Assembly: GCA_910576865.1 (NCBI GenBank)
Contig: CAJTKE010000027.1
Span: 1-27,914, forward strand
Direction of reading: 5' to 3'
From: an uncultured Oscillibacter sp.
GTDB taxonomy: Bacteria; Bacillota; Clostridia; Oscillospirales; Oscillospiraceae
Length of the DNA stretch: 27,914 nt
Of the stretch, positions 15,849 through 22,990 are shown piece by piece. Position 1 is the first letter of the stretch, and each line of letters begins with the position of its first letter. The notes below the pieces were generated by a model that was not told where the DNA came from, did not search any database, and was given only the letters and a program-made list of their open reading frames with translations. The position numbers and the translations under genes are program-made.

Positions 15849-15871
15849 GGGGGTGCAAAGCACCAGCCATC
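15846..15871 (-). repeat. Repeat block A, right (inverted) copy
   Basis: Reverse complement of 15193-15218 with two mismatches in the centre (AA for TT). It ends about 30 bases before the iolB start. Confidence 0.85.
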
Positions 15872-15903
15872 TTCATGGCTGAAATCCCAAGGAGATGATT
15901 CCA

Positions 15904-16704
15904 ATGACCTATTTCAACAAAAACGCCCAACTCAAGCAGGGGTACAACCCCTACATTGACATGTCCGCGGACGACATGGGCACCCAGATGGACGTGGGCC
16001 TTCTGGTCATGGAGCCCGGCGACACGTTCACCTTTGAGGAACCCGAGAAGGAGATCGCCGTCCTGCTCTTCGCCGGAGAGGTGACCTACCAGTGGGCCGG
16101 GAAGACCGTGGAGGCCAGCCGCCCCGACTGCTTCCACCACGAGGCCTACTGCCTCCTGGCGGGCCGGGGGGAGAAGATCGTCCTCACCGCCAGGTCCCAC
16201 AGCGAGCTGTACATCCAGAAGACCCTGAACGAAAAGCCCTTCGAGGCGGTCATGTACACCCCCGACACCGTCCAGACCCAGCACGCCGGATGCAACGGCG
16301 AGCTCCTGGGCTGCATGGAGCGGGAGATCAAGACCTTCTTCGACCACGACAACGCCCCCTTCTCCAACATGGTCCTGGGCGAGGTGCTGAACCACCCCGG
16401 CAAGTGGTCCTCTTATCCCCCCCATCACCATCCCCAGCCGGAGGTCTATTTCTACCGCTTCGACTATCCCCACGGCTTCGGCGCGGGCTTCGCCAACGGG
16501 GAGATCTACCAGACCGGCCACAACGGCCTGGCCGTCATCACCAGCGGCTTCCACTCCCAGACCGCCGCGCCGGGATACGCCATGTGCTACGCCTGGGGCA
16601 TCCGGCACCTGGAGGGCGACCCCTGGCTGAAGACCCGCATCGACGACGAGGAGCACGCCTGGCTCTGGAAGCCCGACGCCAACGACCACATCTATCAGGG
16701 ATAA
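15904..16704 (+). CDS. iolB: 5-deoxy-glucuronate isomerase (IolB)
   Basis: AAGGAG directly abuts an ATG at 15895 but is 9 bases before ATG 15904, so the start is MTYFNKNAQ, giving 266 residues (family about 270). IolB is a bicupin: the first cupin carries EPGDTFTFEEPEKEIAVLLF and GKTVEASRPDCFHHEAYCL; the second holds the metal motif HPGKWSSYPPHHHPQPEVYFYRF and ends with GIRHLEGDPW. It converts 5-deoxy-D-glucuronate to 5-dehydro-2-deoxy-D-gluconate. iolD follows 19 bases later with the same leader arrangement. A palindrome CTATCGATAG (15757-15766), sharing ATCGAT with the site upstream of iolE, lies in the leader. Confidence 0.93.
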   Translation: MTYFNKNAQLKQGYNPYIDMSADDMGTQMDVGLLVMEPGDTFTFEEPEKEIAVLLFAGEVTYQWAGKTVEASRPDCFHHEAYCLLAGRGEKIVLTARSHSELYIQKTLNEKPFEAVMYTPDTVQTQHAGCNGELLGCMEREIKTFFDHDNAPFSNMVLGEVLNHPGKWSSYPPHHHPQPEVYFYRFDYPHGFGAGFANGEIYQTGHNGLAVITSGFHSQTAAPGYAMCYAWGIRHLEGDPWLKTRIDDEEHAWLWKPDANDHIYQG

Positions 16705-16723
16705 GTAAGGAGGAACGATTCCA

Positions 16724-18652
16724 ATGGACACCATTCGTTTGACCACGGCCCAGGCCATCGTGAAGTTCCTGGATAACCAGTACGTCTCCATGGACGGCGT
16801 GGAGACCAAATTCGTGGAGGGCTTCTTCACCATCTTCGGCCACGGCATCGCCGTGGGCCTGGGGGAGGCCCTGGACACCAACCCCGGCGGCCTTCGGGTC
16901 ATGCAGGGCCGGAACGAGCAGGGCATGTGCCACGCGGCCATCGCCTTCGCCAAGCAGAACCGCCGCCAGCGGATCATCGCCTGCGCTTCCTCCGTGGGCC
17001 CCGGCGCGGCCAACATGGTCACCGCCTGCGCCACGGCGACGGTGAACAACATCCCCCTGCTGGTTTTCCCGGCGGACACCTTCGCCTCCCGCCAGCCGGA
17101 CCCCGTGCTCCAGCAGCTGGAGCAGAGCAGCAGCCTGGCCGTCTCCACCAACGACGCGTTCAAGCCCGTGTGCAAGTATTGGGACCGGGTCACCCGCCCC
17201 GAGCAGGTCATGACCGCCCTCATCAACGCCATGCGGGTCCTGACGGACCCCGCCGAGACCGGCGCCTGCTGCATCGCCCTGCCCCAGGACGTGGAGGGCG
17301 AGAGCTACGACTTCCCCAATTATTTCTTTGAGAAGCGGGTCCACCGCATCACCCGGCCCGTGGCCGTGGAGGAGGAACTGGAGGACATCGCCGGCATCAT
17401 CGCCGGGGCGAAAAAGCCCCTGGTCATCGTGGGCGGCGGCGTGCGCTACTCCGGCGCCGGCGAGACTGTCGAAAACTTCTGCCAGGAGTTCGGCATCCCC
17501 TTCGGCGAGACCCAGGCGGGCAAGAGCGCCTGCAAGTCGAGCCACCCCATGTGCCTGGGCGGCATCGGCGTCACGGGAACCTACGCCTCCAACCACATCG
17601 CCGGAGAGGCGGACGTGGTCATCGCCATCGGCTCCCGCCTCAGCGACTTCACCACCAGCTCCAAGCGCTTGTACAAGCACCCCGGGGTGAAATTTGTCAC
17701 CATCAACAACTGCCGGTTCCACGCCTACAAAATGGACGCGGTGAAGGCCGTGGGCGACGCGAAGGTGACGGTCCAGGCCCTGGGGTCGAAGCTCCGGGCC
17801 AAGGGGTACAAGTCCGCCTACACCAATGAAATCACGGACGCCAAGGCCGTCTGGGCCAAGGAGATGGAGCGGCTGGGGTCCATTGAGTACACCGGGGACG
17901 ACTTCGATCCCATCATCAAGGCCCGGGACCCCCGGACGGTGCCCGAGTTCGTGAAGCTGACCAACGGCAAAATCACCCAGACCGGCGCCCTGGCGGCCAT
18001 CCGGCGGGTGATTGACAAGGACGCCATCATCATCACGGCGGGCGGGTCCCTGCCCAGCTGCATGCAGCGGATGTGGACCACCGACAAGCGGGGCGGCTAT
18101 CACGCGGAGTACGGCTATTCCTGCATGGGCTATGAAGTCGCGGCGACTCTCGGCGTGAAGTTCGCCGAGCCCGAGAGCGAGGTCTACTGCGTGGTGGGCG
18201 ACTCCAGCTTCCAGATGCTCCACAGCGAAATCATGACCATCCAGCAGGAAAAGCAGAAGGTCAACATTCTGGTCTTCGACAACTGCGGCTTCGGCTGTAT
18301 CAACAACCTGGAGATGAACCACGGCATCGGAAGCCTTGCAACGGAGTTCCGCTACACCGACGGCAAGAAGCCCACCGGAGACCTGATCCCCGTGGACTAC
18401 GCCAAGGTGGGCGAGGGCTACGGCCTGAAGACCTACACCTGCCGGACCATCGCCGAGCTGGAGGCCGCTCTGGAGGACGCCAAGAAGCAGACGGTGGCGT
18501 GCCTCTTCGACCTGAAGGTCATCCCCAAGACCATGACCGACGGCTATGAGTCCTGGTGGAACGTGGGTCTTGCCGACGTGTCCGTGAAGGAGAGCGTCCG
18601 GGAGGCCTGGAAGGGCGTCAAGGAAGGCCGCGACGAGGCCCGCAAGTATTGA
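16724..18652 (+). CDS. iolD: 3D-trihydroxycyclohexane-1,2-dione hydrolase (IolD)
   Basis: A 642-residue thiamine-diphosphate enzyme starting at ATG 16724 behind AAGGAGG. The N-terminal PYR domain shows LTTAQAIVKFLDNQYVSMDG, FFTIFGHGIAVGLGEAL and MQGRNEQGMCHAAIAFA (catalytic Glu65). A central Rossmann domain and a C-terminal TPP-binding domain follow, with ITAGGSLPSCMQRMW, GYEVAATLGVKFA, VVGDSSFQMLHSEI and FDNCGFGCINNLEM (the GDS...NxGFG diphosphate/Mg site). It cleaves the diketone ring to 5-deoxy-glucuronate, the substrate of the IolB encoded just upstream. Length matches Bacillus IolD (about 637). Confidence 0.94.
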   Translation: MDTIRLTTAQAIVKFLDNQYVSMDGVETKFVEGFFTIFGHGIAVGLGEALDTNPGGLRVMQGRNEQGMCHAAIAFAKQNRRQRIIACASSVGPGAANMVTACATATVNNIPLLVFPADTFASRQPDPVLQQLEQSSSLAVSTNDAFKPVCKYWDRVTRPEQVMTALINAMRVLTDPAETGACCIALPQDVEGESYDFPNYFFEKRVHRITRPVAVEEELEDIAGIIAGAKKPLVIVGGGVRYSGAGETVENFCQEFGIPFGETQAGKSACKSSHPMCLGGIGVTGTYASNHIAGEADVVIAIGSRLSDFTTSSKRLYKHPGVKFVTINNCRFHAYKMDAVKAVGDAKVTVQALGSKLRAKGYKSAYTNEITDAKAVWAKEMERLGSIEYTGDDFDPIIKARDPRTVPEFVKLTNGKITQTGALAAIRRVIDKDAIIITAGGSLPSCMQRMWTTDKRGGYHAEYGYSCMGYEVAATLGVKFAEPESEVYCVVGDSSFQMLHSEIMTIQQEKQKVNILVFDNCGFGCINNLEMNHGIGSLATEFRYTDGKKPTGDLIPVDYAKVGEGYGLKTYTCRTIAELEAALEDAKKQTVACLFDLKVIPKTMTDGYESWWNVGLADVSVKESVREAWKGVKEGRDEARKY

Positions 18653-18688
18653 TTCCCCCCAATTTAACATAAAGGAAGGTTGATTATC

Positions 18689-19726
18689 ATGGACAAAGTT
18701 CTGAAAATCGGTATCATCGGCTGCGGAGCCATCGGCAAGGACCACTGCCGCCGCATCATTGAGACCGTCCCCGGCGCCACCGTCGTGGCCGTCAGCGACT
18801 ACGTGGCCGCCGCCGCCGACGATACCGCGGCGAAATACGGAATCAAATCCTACGGAAGCGACTGCGACGGGATGATCAAGGACCCCGACGTGGAGGCCGT
18901 GGTCATCACCTCCATCGACCCCACCCACCACGACTATGTCATGAAGACCCTGGCGGAGGAGAAGTGGTGCTTCTGCGAGAAGCCCCTGAGCCAGAACGCC
19001 AAGGACTGCGAGGAGATCATCAACCGGGAGCTGGAGATCGGCAAGCGGCTGGTCCAGGTGGGCTTCATGCGCCACTATGACCGGGGCTACGCGGAGATGA
19101 AGCGGATCATCGACTCCGGCGAGATCGGCGCGCCCCTGGTGATCAAGGCCTGCCACCGGAACGTGGCCCAGGGCCCGGGCTTCAAGACCGAAAACGGCGT
19201 CACCAACGTGGCCATCCACGAGCTGGACATCTGCCGCTGGCTGCTGGACGACGAGTATGAGGACGTCCAGTGCGTCAAGGTCCGCCAGTCCGCCAACTCC
19301 GACAAGGGCTATGACAACCCCCAGGTCATGCTGATGCGGACCAAGAAGGGCTGCTTCATCGACGTGGAGGTCCAGGTGGCCGACGGCTACGGCTATGACA
19401 TCCAGTGCGAGGTGGTCTGCGAAAACGGCACCGTGAAGCTGCCCGACCCCTACGCCGTGGTCCGCCGCTCCCGCCCCGCCGGCTGGGACTCCCTGAACCC
19501 CGCCGAGTCCATGCCCATCATGACCGACTGGAAGGAGCGCTTCATCGAGGCCTACGACATCGAGTTCTGCAAGTGGGTGGAGTCCGTCCACGCCGGGAAG
19601 CTCACCGGCCCCTCCAGCTGGGACGGGTATGTCGCCTGCGTGGCCGGCGACGCGCTGAACGCCTCCCGGGGCACCTCTCAGTTCCTGAAGGTGGAGACCA
19701 TGGAGAAGCCCGAGCTGTACAAGTAA
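18689..19726 (+). CDS. iolG: Inositol 2-dehydrogenase (IolG-type Gfo/Idh/MocA)
   Basis: AAGGAAGG abuts an in-frame TTG (18680) but sits 9 bases before ATG 18689, so the 345-residue MDKVLKIGIIGCGAIGKDH start is preferred. The NAD-binding GxGxxG (residues 11-16), the EKP motif CFCEKPLSQ (Lys98) and NVAIHELDICRWLL (His177, the catalytic base region) define an Idh/MocA dehydrogenase. The residue four before His177 is Asn, where Bacillus IolG has, as I recall, Asp172; this may tune preference between myo- and scyllo-inositol. It makes the ketone used by IolE, so the order here (E, B, D, G) covers the ring-opening steps. iolC, iolJ and iolA are not present in the window. Confidence 0.9.
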   Translation: MDKVLKIGIIGCGAIGKDHCRRIIETVPGATVVAVSDYVAAAADDTAAKYGIKSYGSDCDGMIKDPDVEAVVITSIDPTHHDYVMKTLAEEKWCFCEKPLSQNAKDCEEIINRELEIGKRLVQVGFMRHYDRGYAEMKRIIDSGEIGAPLVIKACHRNVAQGPGFKTENGVTNVAIHELDICRWLLDDEYEDVQCVKVRQSANSDKGYDNPQVMLMRTKKGCFIDVEVQVADGYGYDIQCEVVCENGTVKLPDPYAVVRRSRPAGWDSLNPAESMPIMTDWKERFIEAYDIEFCKWVESVHAGKLTGPSSWDGYVACVAGDALNASRGTSQFLKVETMEKPELYK

Positions 19727-19758
19727 ACCACGCTGTAAAACGGTTTCGACAAAATGGC

Positions 19759-19784
19759 GGAGGACCGGCGCGAGCCGGTCCTCC
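19759..19784. terminator. Terminator between convergent iolG and diguanylate cyclase genes
   Basis: A perfect 11-bp stem GGAGGACCGGC/GCCGGTCCTCC with a 4-nt GCGA loop. The minus-strand side is followed by GCCATTTTG, so it mainly stops the leftward transcript. A second, weaker hairpin (CGGCGTC/GACGCCG, about 19800-19833) lies beside it. Confidence 0.6.
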
Positions 19785-19838
19785 GTCCCCCTATAGAAAC
19801 GGCGTCAGGAACTCCACCTTCGAGACGCCGGTCCTACC

Positions 19839-20756
19839 TCACTTTTCCCGCCGCTGCTCCATCCGTTCGTTGGTCCAGACCACTTGGTTCCGGCCGAAGC
19901 GCTTGGCGTCGTAGAGCATGGCATCCGCCATTTTCAGGTATGTATCAAAGCTGCTCTCCGCCTTGGGCAGGACGCTGATGCCGCCGATGCTGATGGTCAC
20001 CCAGGGGGAGACCTCCGGATTGTGGGCGATGTGCAGCTCCTCCACGGCCTGATGGACCCGGCACAGGTGGGCGAAGTCGTTTTCCGACCCGCCGCCCAGG
20101 ATCAGGGCCACGAACTCCTCCCCGCCGTAGCGGGCGAAGAAATCCGTCCCCCGGCGGAGCATGGAGGAGGCCGTCTCCGCCACGGCCTTGATGACCTTGT
20201 CCCCGGCGGGGTGGCCGAAGGTGTCGTTGTAGACCTTGAACTTGTCGATGTCGAACATGCAGACGGAGAAGGGCACCCCCAGGCGGATGGCGTCCTGCCA
20301 GCGCTGGACGCTGACCTCGTCATACCGCCGCCGGTTGGGCACGCCGGTGAGCTGGTCCACGGTGGCCTCCCGCTCGATCTGGGTACGGTATTTGTAGAGA
20401 TTGATGTGGGTGTGGACCCGGGCCCGGACGATGGCGGGATGGAAGGGCTTGGTGATGTAGTCCACGGCCCCCAGGGTCAGGCCCCGCTCCTCGTTTTGAA
20501 TGTCGTTGAGACTGGTGATGAGGATCACCGGCGTGTGGCGGAGGATGACCTCCTCCTGGAGCATTTTCAGAAGCTGAAAGCCGTCCATGCCGGGCATGAT
20601 GACGTCCAGAAGAATCAGGGAGTATTCCACGGCCTTCGCCTGGCCCAGCCCCTCCTCGGCGGTGTGCACCACGGTGACCTCGTAATCGGGGGAGAGGATG
20701 GAGCTGAGAAAGTTGGCCTGTACGGGGCTGTCGTCAACGATCAAAATCTTATCCAT
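19839..20756 (-). CDS. Response regulator with GGDEF domain (diguanylate cyclase)
   Basis: A 305-residue two-domain protein starting at ATG 20756 after AAGGAG. The receiver domain (about 1-120) has the acidic pocket ILIVDDS, the phospho-acceptor Asp51 in LLDVIMPGMDG, and Lys103 in ITKPFHP. The GGDEF domain (about 130-300) has DQLTGVPNRRRYDE, MFDIDKFKVYNDTFGHPAGD, the active-site GGEEF (211-215), and the RxxD inhibitory site (Arg202-Asp205) five residues before it. It should make cyclic di-GMP on phosphorylation, with product feedback, like PleD/WspR. No histidine kinase lies nearby, so it is an orphan. A promoter TTCCAT-17-TATAAT is plausible at 20840-20868. Confidence 0.92.
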   Translation of the reverse strand: MDKILIVDDSPVQANFLSSILSPDYEVTVVHTAEEGLGQAKAVEYSLILLDVIMPGMDGFQLLKMLQEEVILRHTPVILITSLNDIQNEERGLTLGAVDYITKPFHPAIVRARVHTHINLYKYRTQIEREATVDQLTGVPNRRRYDEVSVQRWQDAIRLGVPFSVCMFDIDKFKVYNDTFGHPAGDKVIKAVAETASSMLRRGTDFFARYGGEEFVALILGGGSENDFAHLCRVHQAVEELHIAHNPEVSPWVTISIGGISVLPKAESSFDTYLKMADAMLYDAKRFGRNQVVWTNERMEQRREK

Positions 20757-20839
20757 AAGAAACTCCTTACTTTCGCGTCGTGGCCAAAAGGGAGCCGGCC
20801 CGGCTGCGGGGGACGGCCATTTTCTCTCGCCAGGGTCCC

Positions 20840-20868
20840 ATTATATCAAATCTTTCCCAAAGATGGAA
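20840..20868 (-). promoter_or_regulatory. Likely promoter of the diguanylate cyclase gene
   Basis: Minus-strand TATAAT (20840-20845) is preceded, after 17 bases, by TTCCAT (20863-20868), a weak -35. It lies about 85 bases before the start codon. Confidence 0.45.
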
Positions 20869-20907
20869 GCACTAACTTCGCAATTTCAAAAATTTTTTCG
20901 CGGCGCG

Positions 20908-20937
20908 AAAAAGCCCGGCGGGCAGAGTCCGCCGGGC
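20908..20937 (-). terminator. Intrinsic terminator of the cytidylate-kinase-like gene
   Basis: Stem GCCCGGCGG/CCGCCGGGC (20913-20921 with 20929-20937), followed on the minus strand by five U residues. It begins a few bases past the stop codon of the gene at 20943. Confidence 0.87.
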
Positions 20938-20942
20938 GCTGT

Positions 20943-21593
20943 TCACGGACGGGTGGGGTCCTTCTCGGTGGGGCTGGGAACGGGGTGTTCCTTGTGCTCC
21001 ACCATGGCGCGGATCAGCTCCACGGTGCCGCTGAGGCCCAGGAAGCTGCTGTTGATGCAGAAGTCATAGCTGTCCACCGCGCCCCAGCGCTGGGAGGAGT
21101 AGTATTCATAATAAGAGGCCCGGCGCTTGTCGGTCTTGCTGATGAGGGTCCTGGCCTTCTCGGGGGGAAGGCTCTGCCGCTCCGCCACCCGGCGGATGCG
21201 GTCCTCCAGAGGGGCGTGGATGAAGATGCTCAGGTGGTTGGGGTCGTCGGCCAGGGCGTAGTCCGCGCAGCGGCCGATGATGACGCAGGGACCCTGCCGG
21301 GCGATCTGGCGGATGGTGTTGAAGGTGGCGAGATAGACCTGCTGCTCCAGGGAGTCCCCCGCGCCGGCGCCGGGGAGGGCGAACATGTAGGAGTCCATGG
21401 CGATGGAGTAGAGCAGGCTCTTGGGCCGCTCGTCGAAGTTCTCCAGGATGCGCTCGCACAGGCCGCTCTTTTTGGCGGTCTCCTGGAGGATTTCCTTATC
21501 GTAAAAGGGAATGCCCAGCTCCTTGGCTACGCGGATGCCCACTTCCTTGCCTCCGCTGCCGAACTGTCTTCCGATGGTGATGATGGTCTTCAT
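20943..21593 (-). CDS. Cytidylate kinase-like family protein
   Basis: Start placed at ATG 21593, which has AAAGGAGG 7 bases upstream and begins the domain; a longer open frame to 21761 crosses the promoter and has no ribosome site. The 216-residue product opens with MKTIITIGRQFGSGGKEVG, the glycine-rich nucleotide loop of the cytidylate-kinase-like family, then AKELGIPFYDKEIL, PCVIIGRCADYAL, LSIFIHAPLEDRIRR and DKRRASYYEYYSSQRWG (lid/arginine region). These small P-loop proteins are frequent in Clostridia alongside true Cmk; their substrate is not established. It is transcribed alone from a near-consensus promoter. Confidence 0.85.
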   Translation of the reverse strand: MKTIITIGRQFGSGGKEVGIRVAKELGIPFYDKEILQETAKKSGLCERILENFDERPKSLLYSIAMDSYMFALPGAGAGDSLEQQVYLATFNTIRQIARQGPCVIIGRCADYALADDPNHLSIFIHAPLEDRIRRVAERQSLPPEKARTLISKTDKRRASYYEYYSSQRWGAVDSYDFCINSSFLGLSGTVELIRAMVEHKEHPVPSPTEKDPTRP

Positions 21594-21620
21594 GGCGGGA
21601 CCTCCTTTCCGGTCCCTTAT

Positions 21621-21649
21621 ATTATACTCCGTTTTTTGGGAATCGTCAA
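21621..21649 (-). promoter_or_regulatory. Promoter of the cytidylate-kinase-like gene
   Basis: Minus-strand TTGACG (21644-21649), 17-base spacer, TATAAT (21621-21626). It sits between the stop of the upstream 71-codon gene and the ribosome site, so the gene has its own start point. Confidence 0.82.
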
Positions 21650-21663
21650 ATAAAAACAATATC

Positions 21664-21879
21664 TTATTCGACGGGGGGCTCGGAAGGCTCGGAATCATAG
21701 GATGTGTCCGAGGACGTGTCCGAATCGTCCTCGCCCTGGGTGATGTAGACTTCTTCGGCATGGTACAGGGCCTCTTTGAGAAACTCCTTTGCCGCGCCGA
21801 TGTTCAGCTTGTCCAGCTCGTCCAGGGCGTCCGCCATGGCGCTGACCGCGATGAGATACATTTTCTGATAGTTGGGCAT
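21664..21879 (-). CDS. Small acidic protein of unknown function
   Basis: I do not recognise this 71-residue protein. It begins MPNYQKMYLIAVSAMADALD, continues as an amphipathic helix (LDKLNIGAAKEFLKEALYHA), and ends in a disordered Asp/Ser/Glu-rich tail (from about residue 49). GGGAG lies 9 bases before ATG 21879. Genes of this shape are common as single copies in Oscillospiraceae, which I infer rather than see. A minus-strand promoter TTGTGT-18-TATAAA (21921-21950) overlaps the palindrome at 21910-21932. It diverges from the ribbon-helix-helix gene, so that regulator may control it. Confidence 0.7.
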   Translation of the reverse strand: MPNYQKMYLIAVSAMADALDELDKLNIGAAKEFLKEALYHAEEVYITQGEDDSDTSSDTSYDSEPSEPPVE

Positions 21880-21909
21880 AATAGTGGTCTCCCAAAAAAG
21901 TTTGTGTTC

Positions 21910-21975
21910 AAAGGATATATTTTATATCCTTTTTTAACATACTAACACAAAATGGTTGTAAAGTAAATATACTTT
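21910..21975. promoter_or_regulatory. Two palindromes between divergent small genes (candidate operators)
   Basis: AAAGGATATA TTT TATATCCTTT (21910-21932) is a perfect 10-bp inverted repeat covering the leftward -10 region. AAAGTA AATA TACTTT (21960-21975) is a second palindrome holding a rightward TATACT. Their placement fits control by the adjacent Arc-type protein. Confidence 0.55.
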
Positions 21976-21997
21976 GAAATCATTTTGAGGTTATATT

Positions 21998-22186
21998 ATG
22001 GCTAAGAAAGGCTTAAAGAGTTACTCTGTCCGCATTGACGAACAGCTGCTGCATAAACTCCATGTTGTTTCCGCCTATGAGGGCCGCTCTACCAACAACC
22101 ATATTGTAATTTTGATCCGCGACGCCGTGGAGGCCTACGAGGCCAAGCACGGCAGGATCGAGCTGGGGGAGAAAAAAGAACCTTGA
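21998..22186 (+). CDS. Arc-like ribbon-helix-helix DNA-binding protein
   Basis: A 62-residue protein starting at ATG 21998 with TGAGG about 11 bases upstream. LKSYSVRIDEQLLHKLHVVS forms the beta strand and first helix, and GRSTNNHIVILIRDAVEAYE the second helix of an Arc/MetJ-type RHH fold, with the usual GRSxNN turn. Such proteins bind DNA as dimers of dimers at short palindromes. Two palindromes lie just upstream, so autoregulation and control of the divergent acidic protein are likely (inference). No toxin partner is visible downstream; its TGA stop overlaps the -35 box of the next promoter, so the downstream RNA starts immediately after it. Confidence 0.82.
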   Translation: MAKKGLKSYSVRIDEQLLHKLHVVSAYEGRSTNNHIVILIRDAVEAYEAKHGRIELGEKKEP

Positions 22187-22211
22187 CTTTTCCGGCGGGG
22201 CGGGGTATAAT
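22183..22211 (+). promoter_or_regulatory. Strong promoter with no gene behind it
   Basis: TTGACT (22183-22188), 17-base spacer, TATAAT (22206-22211). The -35 overlaps the stop codon of the ribbon-helix-helix gene. Confidence 0.78.
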
Positions 22212-22217
22212 GACAAT

Positions 22218-22293
22218 GACCAAAAGTGGAAATGAACTCCGATGTTCACCAAAGCGGAGCGCCTGGAAGCTGCAACTTCCGGGCGCTCCTTTT
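22218..22293 (+). ncRNA. Candidate ~75-nt small RNA
   Basis: The near-consensus promoter at 22183-22211 predicts a start near 22218, and an intrinsic terminator ends at about 22293. Nothing between looks like a gene: the only ATG-led frame reads through the terminator without a ribosome site. It could be an independent small RNA or a terminated leader of the tRNA-Ala transcript. I recognise no Rfam family. Confidence 0.42.
22256..22293 (+). terminator. Intrinsic terminator of the small RNA
   Basis: GGAGCGCC/GGCGCTCC (22256-22263 with 22282-22289) extended by TGGAAG/CTTCCG, loop CTGCAA, followed by TTTT. Confidence 0.72.
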
Positions 22294-22354
22294 CCGGCAA
22301 AAAGCGACAGCCTGGGAAAAAATTCCGGTGGGGAAAATTTTCTGAAAAAACCTC

Positions 22355-22383
22355 TTGACATTTCCCGCGGGCTTTGCTATTAT
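22355..22383 (+). promoter_or_regulatory. Promoter of tRNA-Ala(GGC)
   Basis: TTGACA (22355-22360), 17-base spacer, TATTAT (22378-22383, overlapping a second TATAAT at 22381-22386). The motif GGAAAATTTTCTGAAA (22332-22347) lies just upstream of the -35. Confidence 0.72.
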
Positions 22384-22414
22384 AATCACTGTTCTGATGC
22401 GGAACACCTGACTC

Positions 22415-22490
<76 letters not shown>

Positions 22491-22498
22491 GGACAGAG

Positions 22499-22533
22499 AA
22501 AAGCCTTGGAACTTCGGCTTCCAAGGCCTTTTC
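22499..22533 (+). terminator. Terminator of tRNA-Ala(GGC)
   Basis: GCCTTGGAA/TTCCAAGGC (22503-22511 with 22519-22527), flanked by AAAA and CTTTT, begins 12 bases after the tRNA. Confidence 0.85.
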
Positions 22534-22561
22534 TCTTGAGAACACAAGTTCATCAGGGTTT

Positions 22562-22601
22562 GGGCCTGTAGCTCAGTTGGGAGAGCGTTCGGTTCGCATC
22601 C
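22562..22601 (+). pseudogene. Truncated tRNA-Ala: 5' half ending in the anticodon arm
   Basis: These 40 bases match the intact tRNA-Ala(CGC) at 22732-22771 in 37 positions, including acceptor 5' strand, D-arm and anticodon loop TTCGCAT. After CGCATCC the similarity stops: no T-arm, no acceptor 3' strand and no CCA. The same flanking TTTGGGCCTGTAGCTCAG precedes both copies. The break inside the anticodon arm suggests recombination there. Confidence 0.85.
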
Positions 22602-22731
22602 ATAGCGAGACACATCCGACCCGATTCCCCGTTCCCTGTTTTTCAGTCCGATTTGTTGGACTTTCCCCTGAAAATCGAATATTTTAGAAAACCAAAATTC
22701 GCAACTTTTTCAGCATGAAAAGTGCCGATTT

Positions 22732-22808
22732 GGGCCTGTAGCTCAGCTGGGAGAGCGCACGGTTCGCATCCGTGAGGTTCGAGGGTTCGATCCCCTTCAG
22801 GTCCACCA
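22732..22808 (+). tRNA. tRNA-Ala (anticodon CGC)
   Basis: Acceptor GGGCCTG/CAGGTCC, D-arm, anticodon arm CACGG-TTCGCAT-CCGTG (CGC), T-arm GAGGG-TTCGATC-CCCTT, discriminator A and encoded CCA form a full 77-nt tRNA. The AT-richer island begins directly beyond it. Confidence 0.94.
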
Positions 22809-22880
22809 AATGGACATTGGACGAACACTTATTATTTTAAGGGCGGTTTTGCCGTGATGGTGTGGCTCTGATGTCAGCAG

Positions 22881-22918
22881 AATAAGAACTGAGGATTTGT
22901 CCTCAGTTCTTATTTTTT
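22881..22918 (+). terminator. Strong intrinsic terminator after tRNA-Ala(CGC)
   Basis: A perfect 15-bp stem (22881-22895 with 22900-22914, loop TTTG) runs into a T-tract. Confidence 0.9.
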
Positions 22919-22949
22919 CGCATCATCTGTGTAAAATTTTGGTTGTACT

Positions 22950-22979
22950 CTATATTTCGCCGTATTTGTCGAAATATAG
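22950..22979 (+). promoter_or_regulatory. Palindrome upstream of the ATPase promoter
   Basis: CTATATTTCG/CGAAATATAG (22950-22959 and 22970-22979, 10-nt centre) ends 11 bases before the -35 box of the ATPase gene. It is a plausible operator for an unknown regulator. Confidence 0.45.
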
Positions 22980-22990
22980 AAAATAACATC

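Noticed and set aside
15188..15904. A 238-codon open frame on the minus strand through the whole iolE-iolB gap
   Set aside because: It runs across both inverted repeat copies, has Arg/Ala/Pro-rich low-complexity content, no recognisable domain, and its start overlaps the iolB ribosome site. Absence of stops follows from high GC.
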